Origin: Romboutsia_E sp900604535
Lineage (GTDB): Bacteria > Bacillota > Clostridia > Peptostreptococcales > Peptostreptococcaceae
DNA length: 64,000 nucleotides
NCBI RefSeq assembly: GCF_900604535.1
Contig: NZ_UWOT01000004.1
Location: 62,001-126,000 of the forward strand
Direction of reading: 5' to 3'
A program made the translations under genes and the position numbers. The notes below the pieces were generated by a model. The model searched no databases and was not told the origin of the DNA. It was given only the letters and a program-made list of their open reading frames with translations. How positions within the stretch are numbered: the first letter of the stretch is position 1; each line of letters starts with the position of its first letter. Shown one piece after another: positions 1 to 9,686 of this stretch.

Positions 1-614
1 ATTAACTTTTCAAGGTAATTTTTCTTTAAATGTCCAAATTGCTTTAAAGGATTTGCAGGGAATGAACAGTAGTAACATCTTGTTGGACAAAATGGAATAC
101 TTACGTATAAAGAAATCTTATTTTTATCTATAGGGTAAATAAACTTTCTTTCTCTTTTAGCAATACTTAAGGCTAAATCTATTTTTTCATCACTAATTAA
201 ATAATTAGTTTTTAAATTTTCTCTTATTTCTTCATCACTTAAGTTTTTATCAAGAAGAGTGTGAACTATCTTAACAGGTCTTATACCTGTAAGTATTCCC
301 CAAGGAACATAAGACTTAAACTTCTTCATTAAAACATTATACATGCTTCTTTTTATAGTTTCTTTAGTCACTTTTTTAACTTCTTGTTCTGATAAACCTT
401 CTATACTTCTATGGTCTAAAGAGTCATAAATAACTTGATAATTTTCAAGATATACAGTTTTAGAAAATACTTTATCATTATAATAAACAACACTATTTTC
501 TAAAGTCATACCTACTTGCTTATTATCAACAAAATTAAACTGAGTAGTAAATAACTTTATTAATTCAGCAACTTCATATTTAAAATCATGACCTTTTAAA
601 ATCACATTTAACAT
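1..614 (-). CDS. hemZ: HemZ-type coproporphyrinogen III dehydrogenase, N-terminal part
   Basis: Radical SAM enzyme of heme synthesis, oxidatively decarboxylating coproporphyrinogen III without oxygen. Only the first 204 codons are here; the gene runs off the left edge. The radical SAM cysteines are visible as CPTRCYYC (C176, C180, C183), following the HemZ-type pre-SAM region with WGILTGIRPVK near residues 105-115. The start is the ATG at 614, behind an AAGGAG-type site. The call rests on this N-terminal region and on gene order (hemZ next to dtd/relA in Peptostreptococcaceae). A related HemN/HemW-type protein is a less likely alternative. Confidence 0.85.
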   Translation of the reverse strand, partial: MLNVILKGHDFKYEVAELIKLFTTQFNFVDNKQVGMTLENSVVYYNDKVFSKTVYLENYQVIYDSLDHRSIEGLSEQEVKKVTKETIKRSMYNVLMKKFKSYVPWGILTGIRPVKIVHTLLDKNLSDEEIRENLKTNYLISDEKIDLALSIAKRERKFIYPIDKNKISLYVSIPFCPTRCYYCSFPANPLKQFGHLKKNYLEKL

Positions 615-663
615 AAATACCGTCTCCTTATCTACGCCTCTTCCCCAAAACTATTCATCCTTA

Positions 664-771
664 TATCTAGGTGAGGGGCAGGGGAAATGTAAGTTTTGCA
701 CCCATTAGCAAGACGGTTTTTGTCTTGTATGGGTCAAAACTTATATTCCCCTAGCCCCCACCGGTTAGATA
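664..771. repeat. Long imperfect palindrome, copy A
   Basis: The stretch folds into one long hairpin. Outer arms TATCTA/TAGATA lead through G/C-rich paired blocks (AGGGG with CCCCT) to CCCAT/TGGGT, then an apical stem CAAGAC/GTCTTG with a 7-nt loop. It begins 2 nt beyond the stop codon of the minus-strand MBL hydrolase gene and lies between that gene and hemZ. It shares architecture, apical stem and loop size with five other copies in the window, but most of the lower stem differs in sequence. Confidence 0.8.
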
Positions 772-773
772 AA

Positions 774-1391
774 CTAATTCATGTAAGGATTAGTAAGTTT
801 TTCTCTTTCAATAGTTGATGTAGGCCCATGACCTGGATATATAGTAATATTTCCGTCTTGATTAGCTAGTTTATTTAGTGACTTAGTCATTTGTTTAAAG
901 TCTCCACCATAAAAATCAGTTCTTCCGATGCTTCCTGCGAATAGTGTGTCTCCTGTAAACATATGATTTCCTACTTTTATACACATCCCACCTGGTGTAT
1001 GTCCTGGTGTATGAATAAATGTAAGTCTAAGTTCACCTACTTCTAATCTTTCCTTGTCCTTAACATATATATCCGCATCAAATTCTTGTGGTCCACATGG
1101 GAATCTAACGCTTAGATTTTTCTTTCTGTCTATTAAAAGCTCTCTTTCATTTTCATGAGCTACTATTTTTGCATTTGTTTCTGCTTTTAACTTTTTAACA
1201 TTTCCTATATGGTCTGCATGTCCATGAGTTAATACTATATATTCAACAGTAAGATTTCTTAACTTTACTGCTGCTAATATATCTACAAGACTTGCTCCTG
1301 GGTCTATTATTACACATTTTTTAGTTTTTTCATCACCTAATAAGTATGTGTTTTCACCCATAAATCTATCTTCAATTGTTTCTATTATCAT
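774..1391 (-). CDS. MBL-fold metallo-hydrolase (glyoxalase II-like)
   Basis: Metallo-beta-lactamase fold hydrolase of about 205 residues, the usual length of the short glyoxalase II-like family in clostridia. The metal-binding HGHADH motif is at about residues 56-61. Further ligands sit in HTPGHTPGG, GDTLF and the C-terminal YPGHGP. The substrate is not determinable from sequence: hydroxyacylglutathione or another thioester is possible, but these organisms generally lack glutathione. An ATG at 1391 lies 10 nt after a GGGGG ribosome site and is preferred over the TTG two codons upstream, which is only 4 nt from it. It lies 14 nt downstream of dtd in the same minus-strand run. Confidence 0.85.
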   Translation of the reverse strand: MIIETIEDRFMGENTYLLGDEKTKKCVIIDPGASLVDILAAVKLRNLTVEYIVLTHGHADHIGNVKKLKAETNAKIVAHENERELLIDRKKNLSVRFPCGPQEFDADIYVKDKERLEVGELRLTFIHTPGHTPGGMCIKVGNHMFTGDTLFAGSIGRTDFYGGDFKQMTKSLNKLANQDGNITIYPGHGPTSTIEREKLTNPYMN

Positions 1392-1405
1392 ATTCAAATC
1401 GCCCC

Positions 1406-1855
1406 CTAGAAAGTTTTAGTTGAATCTAATAACATAGTTACTGGTCCATCATTAGTTAGGTCAACCATCATATGTGATCTGAACTTTCCAGTTCCCACTT
1501 TTATACCTTCAGCTCTTGCTTTAGCTACATATTCTTCATATAGCTCATTAGCAGCTTCTGGTTTCGCAGCTGTTGAGAAACTTGGTCTTCTTCCTTTTCT
1601 ACAATCGCCATATAAAGTAAATTGAGAAACTACTAGTAATTCTCCACCTATATCTTTTAAAGATAAGTTCATTTTACCTTCTTCATCTTCAAAAATTCTT
1701 AAGTTTAAAGTTTTGTCTATCATATAGTCTACATCTTTAGATGTATCTTCATGAGTTACACCTAATAATACTAATAATCCTTGACCTATTTCACCAGTTA
1801 TTTCTCCATCTACAGTTACTTTAGACGAAGTTACTTTTTGTACTACTGCTCTCAT
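1406..1855 (-). CDS. dtd: D-aminoacyl-tRNA deacylase
   Basis: Hydrolyses D-aminoacyl-tRNAs (and mischarged Gly-tRNA) in the cytoplasm. The 149-residue length is normal. Diagnostic motifs are the SQFTLYGD segment at about residues 78-85 and the C-terminal NDGPVT (the Gly-Pro motif that excludes L-amino acids). An AGGAGG site precedes the ATG. It lies 11 nt downstream of relA, so relA, dtd and the MBL hydrolase probably share a transcript, as in related clostridia. Confidence 0.96.
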   Translation of the reverse strand: MRAVVQKVTSSKVTVDGEITGEIGQGLLVLLGVTHEDTSKDVDYMIDKTLNLRIFEDEEGKMNLSLKDIGGELLVVSQFTLYGDCRKGRRPSFSTAAKPEAANELYEEYVAKARAEGIKVGTGKFRSHMMVDLTNDGPVTMLLDSTKTF

Positions 1856-1866
1856 TTAACTTCCTC

Positions 1867-4080
1867 CTAATTATGCACTCTATATACTTCCTCAACACCT
1901 GGAATTGCTTTTATCTTCTTCATTAATGCATCTAAGTCTTTTATATTATTAACTTCTATTAATAAGTTTATATTAACAACTTCATCTTTACTTTTTCTAG
2001 CATTTATACCATTTAGCCCTATTTTTTCTACTGCTACAGTATGAGTTATATCATTTATAATACCTCTTCTGTCAGCTGCTTTAATTTGAACTTCACCTTC
2101 AAATTTTCCACTTTCAGCATTAGCCCATGATACATTTATTAATCTATTTTTAAATAATTCGCTTTCTTGTTGAGCATTTAAACAGTCTTTTCTGTGAATT
2201 GCAACACCTCTTCCTTTAGTTATATATCCTATGATTTCATCTCCTGGAAGTGGATTACAACACTTAGCAAATCTAATTAATATATTATCTAAGCCTTCAA
2301 CTATTACGCCTTGGCAATTATTTTTCTTTCTTTTCTTTTTATATTCTGCATCACTTAAATTATGCTTTTCGAATTCTTCTTCTTTTAGCTTACTAGCATC
2401 TTTTTGTTGTTTCTTAATTTCTTTTATATAATAATCTCTTATTTTAGGAACAACTTGAGATACCATTATTCCACCATATCCAATAGTAGCTATTAAATCT
2501 TCTACGCTTGGTTGATTTAATTTTTTTGCTATTTGAATCATATATTTCTCAAGTGCTGGATCTTTTAATGGTAAACTGTACTTTTTAAATTCCTTCTCTA
2601 AAAGTTCAGAACCTCTTTCAATATTCTCTTCTCTTCTTTCTTTCTTAAACCATTGTCTAATTCTACTTTTCGCATTTGGAGTTTTGACAATGCTTAACCA
2701 GTCTCTACTTGGTCCATTTGAATTTGAAGAAGTTAATATTTCTACTATATTACCATTTTGAAGTTGATAGTCTATCGGTACTATTCTTCCATCTATTTTA
2801 GCCCCTACACACTTATTACCTACATTTGTGTGAACCCTGTATGCAAAGTCAATTGGAGTAGCTCCTGCAGGCATTTCTACTACATCTCCTTTTGGAGTAA
2901 ATACATAAACTTGGCTATTAAATACATCTTCTTTTAATGCATCCAAAAATTCGTGTGGGTCTTTTAAATCTTTTTCCCACTCCATCATTTGTCTTAACCA
3001 TTGAAGCTTTTCTTCTACGTTACTTTCTTTTAAGTTAGTTTTACCCTCTTTATATTTCCAGTGAGCTGCAATACCATACTCTGCTATTCTATGCATTTCC
3101 ATAGTTCTTATTTGTATTTCTACAGGTTCTCCATTAGGTCCTATAACAGTTGTATGAAGAGATTGATACATATTAGGCTTAGGCATTGCTATATAATCTT
3201 TAAAACGCCCTGGCATTGGCTTCCATAATGTATGCACCATTCCAAGAACAGCATAACAATCCTTTACAGTATCAACTATTATTCTAACTGCTGTTAAATC
3301 AAATATTTCTTCAAAGCTCTTATGTTTATTGCTCATCTTTCTATAAATACTATAGAAATGTTTTGGTCTTCCATACACATCACAATGTATATGTACTTCT
3401 GCAAACTTTTTGTCTAATAATTCAACTATTTGCTCTATATAAGCTTCTCTTTGACTTCTTTTTGTTGCTACTTTTTCAACTAAATCATAGTATCCATCTG
3501 GATCTATATATCTTAAAGCTAAGTCTTCTAACTCCCACTTTATTTTAGATATCCCTAATCTATGAGCTATTCCACCGTAAATTTCTAATGTTTCCTTAGC
3601 CTTAGATTTTGCTTTTTCTGGAGACATAAATTTTAGTGTTCTCATGTTATGTAATCTATCAGCAAGTTTTATAAGAATTACTCTTATATCTTTTGCCATA
3701 GCTAGAAACATTTTTCTTAAGTTTTCTGCTTGTGTTTCTTCTTTAGATTGATATTTTATTTGTCCTAATTTTGTTACTCCATCAACTAAATCTGCAACTT
3801 CTTTACTAAATTCTCTTTCAATATCTTCATAAGTATATTCAGTATCTTCTACTACATCATGTAAAAGTCCCGCTGCTATTGTTTCTATATCTAATTCCAT
3901 TGAAGCCAAAATATTTGCTACTGCTATTGGATGTATAAAGTAAGGTTCCCCAGATTTTCTAAATTGCCCTTCGTGAGCTTTTTTCCCAAAGTAATACGCT
4001 TTTTCTACTAGCTCCACATTTGCACTTGGAGCATAACTTTTTATTTGTTCCACTAATTCTTGTAGTTCTTTGTCATGCAT
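1867..4080 (-). CDS. relA: Bifunctional (p)ppGpp synthetase/hydrolase (Rel)
   Basis: Long RSH enzyme, 737 residues, controlling the stringent response. Domains in order: HD hydrolase (about 45-145, with HDVVEDT), nucleotidyltransferase synthetase (about 230-345), TGS (about 385-450) and a C-terminal ACT domain (about 660-735). The intact HD motif suggests that it both makes and degrades (p)ppGpp, as expected for the sole long RSH of a Firmicute. It starts behind a GGTGG site. It lies 74 nt after apt with a hairpin between them, so some attenuation between the genes is possible. Confidence 0.97.
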   Translation of the reverse strand: MHDKELQELVEQIKSYAPSANVELVEKAYYFGKKAHEGQFRKSGEPYFIHPIAVANILASMELDIETIAAGLLHDVVEDTEYTYEDIEREFSKEVADLVDGVTKLGQIKYQSKEETQAENLRKMFLAMAKDIRVILIKLADRLHNMRTLKFMSPEKAKSKAKETLEIYGGIAHRLGISKIKWELEDLALRYIDPDGYYDLVEKVATKRSQREAYIEQIVELLDKKFAEVHIHCDVYGRPKHFYSIYRKMSNKHKSFEEIFDLTAVRIIVDTVKDCYAVLGMVHTLWKPMPGRFKDYIAMPKPNMYQSLHTTVIGPNGEPVEIQIRTMEMHRIAEYGIAAHWKYKEGKTNLKESNVEEKLQWLRQMMEWEKDLKDPHEFLDALKEDVFNSQVYVFTPKGDVVEMPAGATPIDFAYRVHTNVGNKCVGAKIDGRIVPIDYQLQNGNIVEILTSSNSNGPSRDWLSIVKTPNAKSRIRQWFKKERREENIERGSELLEKEFKKYSLPLKDPALEKYMIQIAKKLNQPSVEDLIATIGYGGIMVSQVVPKIRDYYIKEIKKQQKDASKLKEEEFEKHNLSDAEYKKKRKKNNCQGVIVEGLDNILIRFAKCCNPLPGDEIIGYITKGRGVAIHRKDCLNAQQESELFKNRLINVSWANAESGKFEGEVQIKAADRRGIINDITHTVAVEKIGLNGINARKSKDEVVNINLLIEVNNIKDLDALMKKIKAIPGVEEVYRVHN

Positions 4081-4120
4081 AATACCACCTATTTTAAGTA
4101 CGAAATTTAATATATATTAA

Positions 4121-4145
4121 AATAGTTGGTGATGTACCAACTATT
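4121..4145 (-). terminator. Hairpin between apt and relA
   Basis: A perfect 10-bp stem (AATAGTTGGT/ACCAACTATT) with a 5-nt loop. On the minus strand only a short T stretch follows (TTAATATAT), so this is at best a weak terminator or an mRNA-stabilising hairpin inside the apt-relA transcript. Confidence 0.4.
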
Positions 4146-4154
4146 GTAAAAGTC

Positions 4155-4667
4155 TTAGTATTTTATTAAAGAATTTATATGGTATTTAGATAGTAATTCT
4201 TTACCATTTAAATCTTCTAATTCGATTAAAAATTGCATTGATACTACTTCTCCACCTAAACGTTCTATAAGTTTAGCTGCAGCTTCCATAGTACCTCCTG
4301 TAGCTAATAAATCATCAACTATTGCTACTCTTTGACCTGGCTTTATAGCATCTTTATGTATTTCTAAAGTATCTTTTCCGTATTCTAAACCATAATCATA
4401 GCTTTCAACTTCAGCTGGTAACTTTCCTGGTTTTCTAACTGGAACAAACCCTATTCCTAATCCGTATGCAACTGGTGTTCCCATTAAAAATCCTCTTGCT
4501 TCCGGTCCAACTATTACATCTACATTTTTATCTTTTAAATCTTCTATTATAGCGTCTATTGAATACTTAAACGCCCTTCCATCTTGTAATAACGTTGTTA
4601 TATCTTTGAAACTTATACCTGGGATTGGAAAATCTTCAATTTCTCTTACTACTTTTTTTAAATCCAT
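4155..4667 (-). CDS. apt: Adenine phosphoribosyltransferase
   Basis: Converts adenine and PRPP to AMP in purine salvage. 170 residues, normal for Apt. The PRPP-binding loop VAIVDDLLATGGTM is at residues 114-127, and the adenine-side PGI motif is near the N-terminus. An AGGAGG site precedes the ATG. It is 13 nt downstream of recJ, giving the conserved recJ-apt-relA order of Gram-positive bacteria. Confidence 0.97.
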   Translation of the reverse strand: MDLKKVVREIEDFPIPGISFKDITTLLQDGRAFKYSIDAIIEDLKDKNVDVIVGPEARGFLMGTPVAYGLGIGFVPVRKPGKLPAEVESYDYGLEYGKDTLEIHKDAIKPGQRVAIVDDLLATGGTMEAAAKLIERLGGEVVSMQFLIELEDLNGKELLSKYHINSLIKY

Positions 4668-4680
4668 TTTGGAATACCTC

Positions 4681-7161
4681 CTAATAGCTCTTTAAATATT
4701 CTGCTCTTAAATCTTTAAGATTTTTAAGTATAATACTTTCATCTAGATTTAATTTTTTGTTTGGCTTTTCTAATAAGTTTATAGACATTATATTGCTGTC
4801 ATAGTCTAAACTAAAATCTAATAATGATAATTCTTTAAAAACATTTAAAATTGTAAATAACTTAATTGGCATTATATTAAATGTTTTTCTAATGTCTAAC
4901 ATGTCTAATTCGAAAGACTTATTTACTAGAGCTAACTTATATACTACTATAAACTCTTCTCTTTCTGGAATGATGTTATTTATAATATTTTTTAAATATA
5001 ATTGGTCTGTTTCATTGTAATATTTAATTACATGACAACATTCATTTTTATTTTCATTTAGATACGAATATTCCTTACTGTCATATAAATAATCATAAAG
5101 AACAATATTATTATATCTTTTTACATCTATTTTATCAATATTTGGTGAAAATATAAGTTGTAATTTGGCTGTATTTATAGTATTTTCACGATAATTGATG
5201 TCAAATTCTTCTTCTAAAAGAGACATATCTGATATAGCCCTGTAAAAACCATTTACAGTATTTGCTATAACTAATGTATCTTCTACTAAGTAATCAAATA
5301 TATTTATATCTTCGCTACCATCCATTATATGTTGCCCATTTATATTTGTGATTATTAAGTTTTCATCACCAGAATTAATAGTATACAAGTTATTTTGACT
5401 ATTTGGAACTATTTTTGAAAATAATTTTAAAGAAAGTTTATCTTTCATAGCATTTTTAGGGTGACTAAGCCTCATATCTTTAAGTAAAAGCTGAACAGTT
5501 CTGTTACCCATATAGTTATTTTCATCTAATTGGAATAGTAAATCTACTTTATCTCCAGGGTTAAAGTTCGCTTTTAAATGAGCCCTATTAAATCCTATAC
5601 ACTCATATGTATTTTCATTATATACATTTAATTTTAAATGTTGCTTGTTCTTACCTAAAGTAAATATATCATCTAAAACTAAATTTCTCATTATAAATCT
5701 AGGACTTGGATTACTTAAACCAAATGGTTCTAATTTATGTAATTCGTCTACTAAATCTAAACTCACTTTATCTTCTTCTAATTCAAATTCAACTTTTATA
5801 TTTTCAATCATATCTTCAAAAGTTAAGTTATAATCTGCAATTTTATTAACTTCATCTCTTAATGTATCTACATTACTAGCATCTAAAGAAAGACCTGCTG
5901 CTTGTTCATGACCACCAAACTTTTCTAATAAATCTTTACAGCTCATAAGTGCATCAAATATACTAAATCCTTTTATAGATCTTGCTGATCCTGAAGCCCT
6001 ACCATCTTCAATAGTTAAAAGTATAGTTGGCTTGTAATATTTTTCCGTAAGCTTAGATGCTACTATTCCTATGATTCCATGCTGCCAGTGTTCATTTGCA
6101 ATTACTAAAACCTTATCATTTTCATATCTTTCATTAGATTTTATTATTTCTTCAGCTTCATGATACATTTTAGCTTCTATCATTTGTCTTTCATTATTCT
6201 TTTCTTCTAATGTTCTAGCTATTTCATTAGCTTCATATTCACTTTTTGTTGTAAATAATTGAACTCCTAAATATGAGTATCCTAATCTTCCAGAGGCATT
6301 TATTCTTGGACCTATAGAGAATCCTATATGTGATGATCCTATTTTTTCAGTATCAACTCCACATATTTTTATAAGTTCTCTTAATCCTAGATTTTTCCCC
6401 TCTTTCATTAGTTTTAAACCATTTTTTACTATTATTCTATTTTCATCTACTAAAGGAACTATATCACAAATAGTTGCTAAAGTTGTTATCTCTAGATAGT
6501 CATACATACTTTCTTTAAATACGTCTGGAGGTGTTAAAGCTTGTATTAATTTAAATGCAACCCCACAACCACAAAGCATGTCAAATGGATAATGACAATC
6601 TTCTTGCTTTGGATTTATAACTGCAAAGGCATTTGGTATTTCACTTTGACATTCATGATGGTCAGTTATTATCACATCAATTCCAAGTTCATTTGCAATA
6701 TCAACTTCTTTAACTGATGTTATACCACAGTCTACACTTATTATTAAGTTACAACCTTGTTCATGAATTTTTCTTATAGCTTCCTCATTTATTCCATATC
6801 CTTCTTCTAGTCTATTTGGTATGTAATAGCTTACTGGATAATTTATAGAATCAAAGTATAAATAAAGAATAGAAGTTGATGAAACTCCATCTACATCATA
6901 ATCTCCATAAATAAATATATTTTCTTTATTTTCTATAGCTTTTTGAATTCTTTCTACAGATTTTTTCATATCTTTCATTAAAAAAGGATCTCTTAAGTAA
7001 TCTAAAGAAGGATTCATAAATATTTCTGAATCTTTTTCGTCTTCTATACCTCTATTCTTTAATATCTGACTAATTTCCGGAGAAATTTTTATTTTTTCAC
7101 TTAATTCATCTTTTTCTACTTTCCCTTTATGTTTTAACGTCCATTTTTTATTAAATATCAA
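4681..7161 (-). CDS. recJ: Single-stranded-DNA-specific exonuclease RecJ
   Basis: 5'-3' single-strand exonuclease of recombination and base excision repair. The DHH phosphoesterase core shows GDYDVDGV (about 89-95 counted from the upstream GTG) and DHHE (about 168-171). The DHHA1 domain carries GGHEQAAG (about 415), and an OB-fold follows. The remaining roughly 250 residues form the low-conservation Firmicute C-terminal extension; at about 826 residues it is of normal long-form size. I prefer the TTG at 7161, 6 nt beyond AGAGGTG, over the overlapping GTG at 7170. It follows the UbiB-like gene almost without a gap. Confidence 0.94.
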   Translation of the reverse strand: MIFNKKWTLKHKGKVEKDELSEKIKISPEISQILKNRGIEDEKDSEIFMNPSLDYLRDPFLMKDMKKSVERIQKAIENKENIFIYGDYDVDGVSSTSILYLYFDSINYPVSYYIPNRLEEGYGINEEAIRKIHEQGCNLIISVDCGITSVKEVDIANELGIDVIITDHHECQSEIPNAFAVINPKQEDCHYPFDMLCGCGVAFKLIQALTPPDVFKESMYDYLEITTLATICDIVPLVDENRIIVKNGLKLMKEGKNLGLRELIKICGVDTEKIGSSHIGFSIGPRINASGRLGYSYLGVQLFTTKSEYEANEIARTLEEKNNERQMIEAKMYHEAEEIIKSNERYENDKVLVIANEHWQHGIIGIVASKLTEKYYKPTILLTIEDGRASGSARSIKGFSIFDALMSCKDLLEKFGGHEQAAGLSLDASNVDTLRDEVNKIADYNLTFEDMIENIKVEFELEEDKVSLDLVDELHKLEPFGLSNPSPRFIMRNLVLDDIFTLGKNKQHLKLNVYNENTYECIGFNRAHLKANFNPGDKVDLLFQLDENNYMGNRTVQLLLKDMRLSHPKNAMKDKLSLKLFSKIVPNSQNNLYTINSGDENLIITNINGQHIMDGSEDINIFDYLVEDTLVIANTVNGFYRAISDMSLLEEEFDINYRENTINTAKLQLIFSPNIDKIDVKRYNNIVLYDYLYDSKEYSYLNENKNECCHVIKYYNETDQLYLKNIINNIIPEREEFIVVYKLALVNKSFELDMLDIRKTFNIMPIKLFTILNVFKELSLLDFSLDYDSNIMSINLLEKPNKKLNLDESIILKNLKDLRAEYLKSY

Positions 7162-7172
7162 ATTTCTCACCT

Positions 7173-8837
7173 CTACTTTCGCTTGTACTTTGTCTTAAAT
7201 AAAGTTATTACTAAAGTTAACCCTACTATAAATGAAACAATAAAACCTGCTATTGCAAGATATCTAACCCATATGTTTTGCTCTATATTAGGAGATGCTA
7301 TTATAAGTGAGGATCCAACTACTAATGATGCCAGTACTAAGCTTAATGAAATATTAGTAGTCAAATCATTTAACTGTTCTTCTAACTTTGGAGCTTTTAT
7401 ATCATCTATGTGAATTTTAGTATTATTTCTTTCTATGTTTTTAAGTATAACTCTTAATTGTTTTGGAATATGCTTTAAATCCATATAAGCTTCTTCCATA
7501 ATATTTTTTGAGCTACTTAAAATTTCTTTAGGATTTAATATATGTTTATAATAATAACTTATAAATTCTTTTCCAATTACCTCAACTGTAAAATTAGGAT
7601 TAAGCTCTCTTGCTGTACCTTCTAAAGTTATAACTGTTTTTGCCAATATAGAAAACTCTGATGGCATACTTATATTATATTTTCTAAAGAATCTAAATAC
7701 TTCATTAAGTATTTCAGATAAACTTATCTTCTCTAAAGGTATATCATAATAATAATGAAGTAAATAAAGTAAGTCTAATCGAATTGAATCCTTATCTACC
7801 GTGGACTTTATAATTCCCATTTCTTCAAATAAAAATAAAATCTTATCAACATTCCTATTTACAACTGCTAAAACTATTCCATTTAAAGAATTTAATGTTT
7901 TTTTATCAATAAGACCAATCATACCAAAATCAATATAAGATATGCAGTTATTACCTAATACAAATATATTACCTGGATGTGGGTCTGCATGGAAAAATCC
8001 ATATTCAAAAACTTGCTTAAACAATGACCTAACGCCTATATCGCTTATTTTCTTAGTATCCCATCCAAAACTTTTTATTGTACTTATATCACTTAATTTT
8101 ATACCTATAATTTTTTCCATAACTAAAACTCTTTTAGTTGTATACTCACTATATATCTTAGGTATATAAACCTCATCGCTATTTTTGAATATATCATAAA
8201 ACTTTATAGCATTTATAGCTTCAAAATTATAATCCAGCTCTCTGAGTAATTGAATTTTAAACTCTTCTAATATTTTTTCAAAGTTTGTTTCATTATCTTT
8301 TACTATATCATTTAATATACTAGCTCCACTTTGAAGTATTTCTAAATCAGATTTTATAGTTTGTTCTATATTAGGTCTTTGTATTTTTACAATTACCTCT
8401 TCACCAGAGTATAATTTTCCTTCATAAGCCTGTCCTATAGATGCCGCTGCTATAGGAGTATAATTAAAATCCTTAAATACATCCTCTATCTTAAGACCTG
8501 TATCTGATATAAAAATCTCCTTAGCTATATCAGTACTAAACACTTCAACATTATCTCTAAGTTTACTCAACTCATCTATAACATCTTGGTCAAATATATC
8601 ACTTCTCGTACTTAAAATTTGACCAAGCTTAACATAAGTAGGACCTAATTCTTCAAAAGCCTTTCGTATTCGCTCCCCTGTAGTCATATTAATTATTTCT
8701 TCACTTGGCTTAGTCATAGGAATCCTATAAGCAACCTGCTCCATATTAAGCTTCTCAACAGCAAAACTAAACCCATATTTTATAAGTATATGTAAAATTT
8801 CCTTATATCGTTTTATATTCTTATAACTCACCTTCAT
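7173..8837 (-). CDS. AarF/UbiB-family (ABC1) atypical kinase
   Basis: Member of the ABC1/ADCK/UbiB atypical kinase family, 555 residues. The characteristic alanine-rich nucleotide loop is seen in AAASIGQAYEG, the lysine in VIVKIQRP, and the catalytic/metal segment in HADPHPGN with the IDFGM motif. Two hydrophobic C-terminal segments suggest membrane anchoring. Family members support isoprenoid quinone synthesis in other bacteria; the role in quinone-poor clostridia is unknown. The ATG at 8837, 8 nt after AGGAG, is favoured over the GTG at 8846 that overlaps the ribosome site. Confidence 0.88.
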   Translation of the reverse strand: MKVSYKNIKRYKEILHILIKYGFSFAVEKLNMEQVAYRIPMTKPSEEIINMTTGERIRKAFEELGPTYVKLGQILSTRSDIFDQDVIDELSKLRDNVEVFSTDIAKEIFISDTGLKIEDVFKDFNYTPIAAASIGQAYEGKLYSGEEVIVKIQRPNIEQTIKSDLEILQSGASILNDIVKDNETNFEKILEEFKIQLLRELDYNFEAINAIKFYDIFKNSDEVYIPKIYSEYTTKRVLVMEKIIGIKLSDISTIKSFGWDTKKISDIGVRSLFKQVFEYGFFHADPHPGNIFVLGNNCISYIDFGMIGLIDKKTLNSLNGIVLAVVNRNVDKILFLFEEMGIIKSTVDKDSIRLDLLYLLHYYYDIPLEKISLSEILNEVFRFFRKYNISMPSEFSILAKTVITLEGTARELNPNFTVEVIGKEFISYYYKHILNPKEILSSSKNIMEEAYMDLKHIPKQLRVILKNIERNNTKIHIDDIKAPKLEEQLNDLTTNISLSLVLASLVVGSSLIIASPNIEQNIWVRYLAIAGFIVSFIVGLTLVITLFKTKYKRK

Positions 8838-9023
8838 GACCATCACTCCTAAGATTACCCGTTCTTTGCAAATCTCTAACCTCTATACATTATTTATATA
8901 CTACTATAAAGAAATACACAATTTATTTTAATCAATAATTTCTATTATTCCCACATTTTATATATTTTTACCTCATTTCCCCCACAATAAAAATGATAAA
9001 AAAATTAAAATAAAATTAAAAAA
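8838..9023. other. AT-rich gap upstream of the UbiB-like gene
   Basis: No open reading frame with a ribosome site is seen. The stretch is very AT-rich and probably holds the promoter of the UbiB-like gene/recJ/apt run. The remainder of this gap up to 9179 is palindrome copy B. Confidence 0.5.
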
Positions 9024-9170
9024 GCTATCTATGAGTTAATATGTTCATACCCAGGGCAAGATGGAAATGTATATTTTTTAGTCATTCGCAGCATTACTCC
9101 AGCTGCATGACTAAAAAATATATATTCCGCCAGCCCGACTTGGTACGAACATATCCCAACTCTAGATAGC
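9024..9170. repeat. Long imperfect palindrome, copy B
   Basis: Outer arms GCTATCTA/TAGATAGC, then ATATGTTC/GAACATAT, GGGC/GCCC-type pairs, a long A/T stem (TTTTTTAGTCAT with ATGACTAAAAAA) and an apical stem GCAGC/GCTGC with a loop of about 8 nt. It ends 10 nt from the stop codon of the gamma carbonic anhydrase gene. It has the same layout as copies A and C-F, but the apical stem is GCAGC rather than GCAAGAC. Confidence 0.8.
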
Positions 9171-9179
9171 CATGTAATT

Positions 9180-9680
9180 TTATTTATGCTTTTTAGCAGT
9201 TTCTACATAATTTTTTGATGATTGTATTAAATTTTCTTTTTCTTCATCAGAAAGTTCTCTAATAACTTTAGCAGGAGAACCCATAGCAAGTACACCAGAT
9301 GGAATTTTCTTACCTGGAGGAACTAAACTTCCTGCACCAAGTAAAGTAAATTCACCAACTTCAGCACCATCTAAAACTATAGCTCCCATACCAATTAAAG
9401 TATTATCTCCAATTTTACATCCATGAACTAATGCTTTGTGGCCTACTGTAACATTGTTTCCAATTCGTGTAGGTTCATTATATCCAGTATGAACAACTGA
9501 ACCATCTTGGATATTTGTATTTTCTCCAATAGTTATCGGTTGTTCATCACCTCTAATAACAGCATTGTACCATATACTCGCATTTTTACTTATTGTAACA
9601 TCTCCTATTATATCAGCACTTCCTGCTACAAAAACAGACTCATCAATATTAGGTTCAATTCCATTGAATGCTTTTATCAT
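9180..9680 (-). CDS. Gamma carbonic anhydrase family protein
   Basis: Left-handed beta-helix (hexapeptide repeat) protein of 166 residues, the YrdA/PaaY/gamma-CA type. The three metal-ligand histidines of the family are present (H64, H81, H86, within VVHTG and VGHKALVHG). Some family members are carbonic anhydrases, others only bind metal, so activity is uncertain. It follows scfB by 6 nt and is likely co-transcribed; this adjacency to SCIFF maturase is itself of interest. Confidence 0.88.
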   Translation of the reverse strand: MIKAFNGIEPNIDESVFVAGSADIIGDVTISKNASIWYNAVIRGDEQPITIGENTNIQDGSVVHTGYNEPTRIGNNVTVGHKALVHGCKIGDNTLIGMGAIVLDGAEVGEFTLLGAGSLVPPGKKIPSGVLAMGSPAKVIRELSDEEKENLIQSSKNYVETAKKHK

Positions 9681-9686
9681 GGGTTA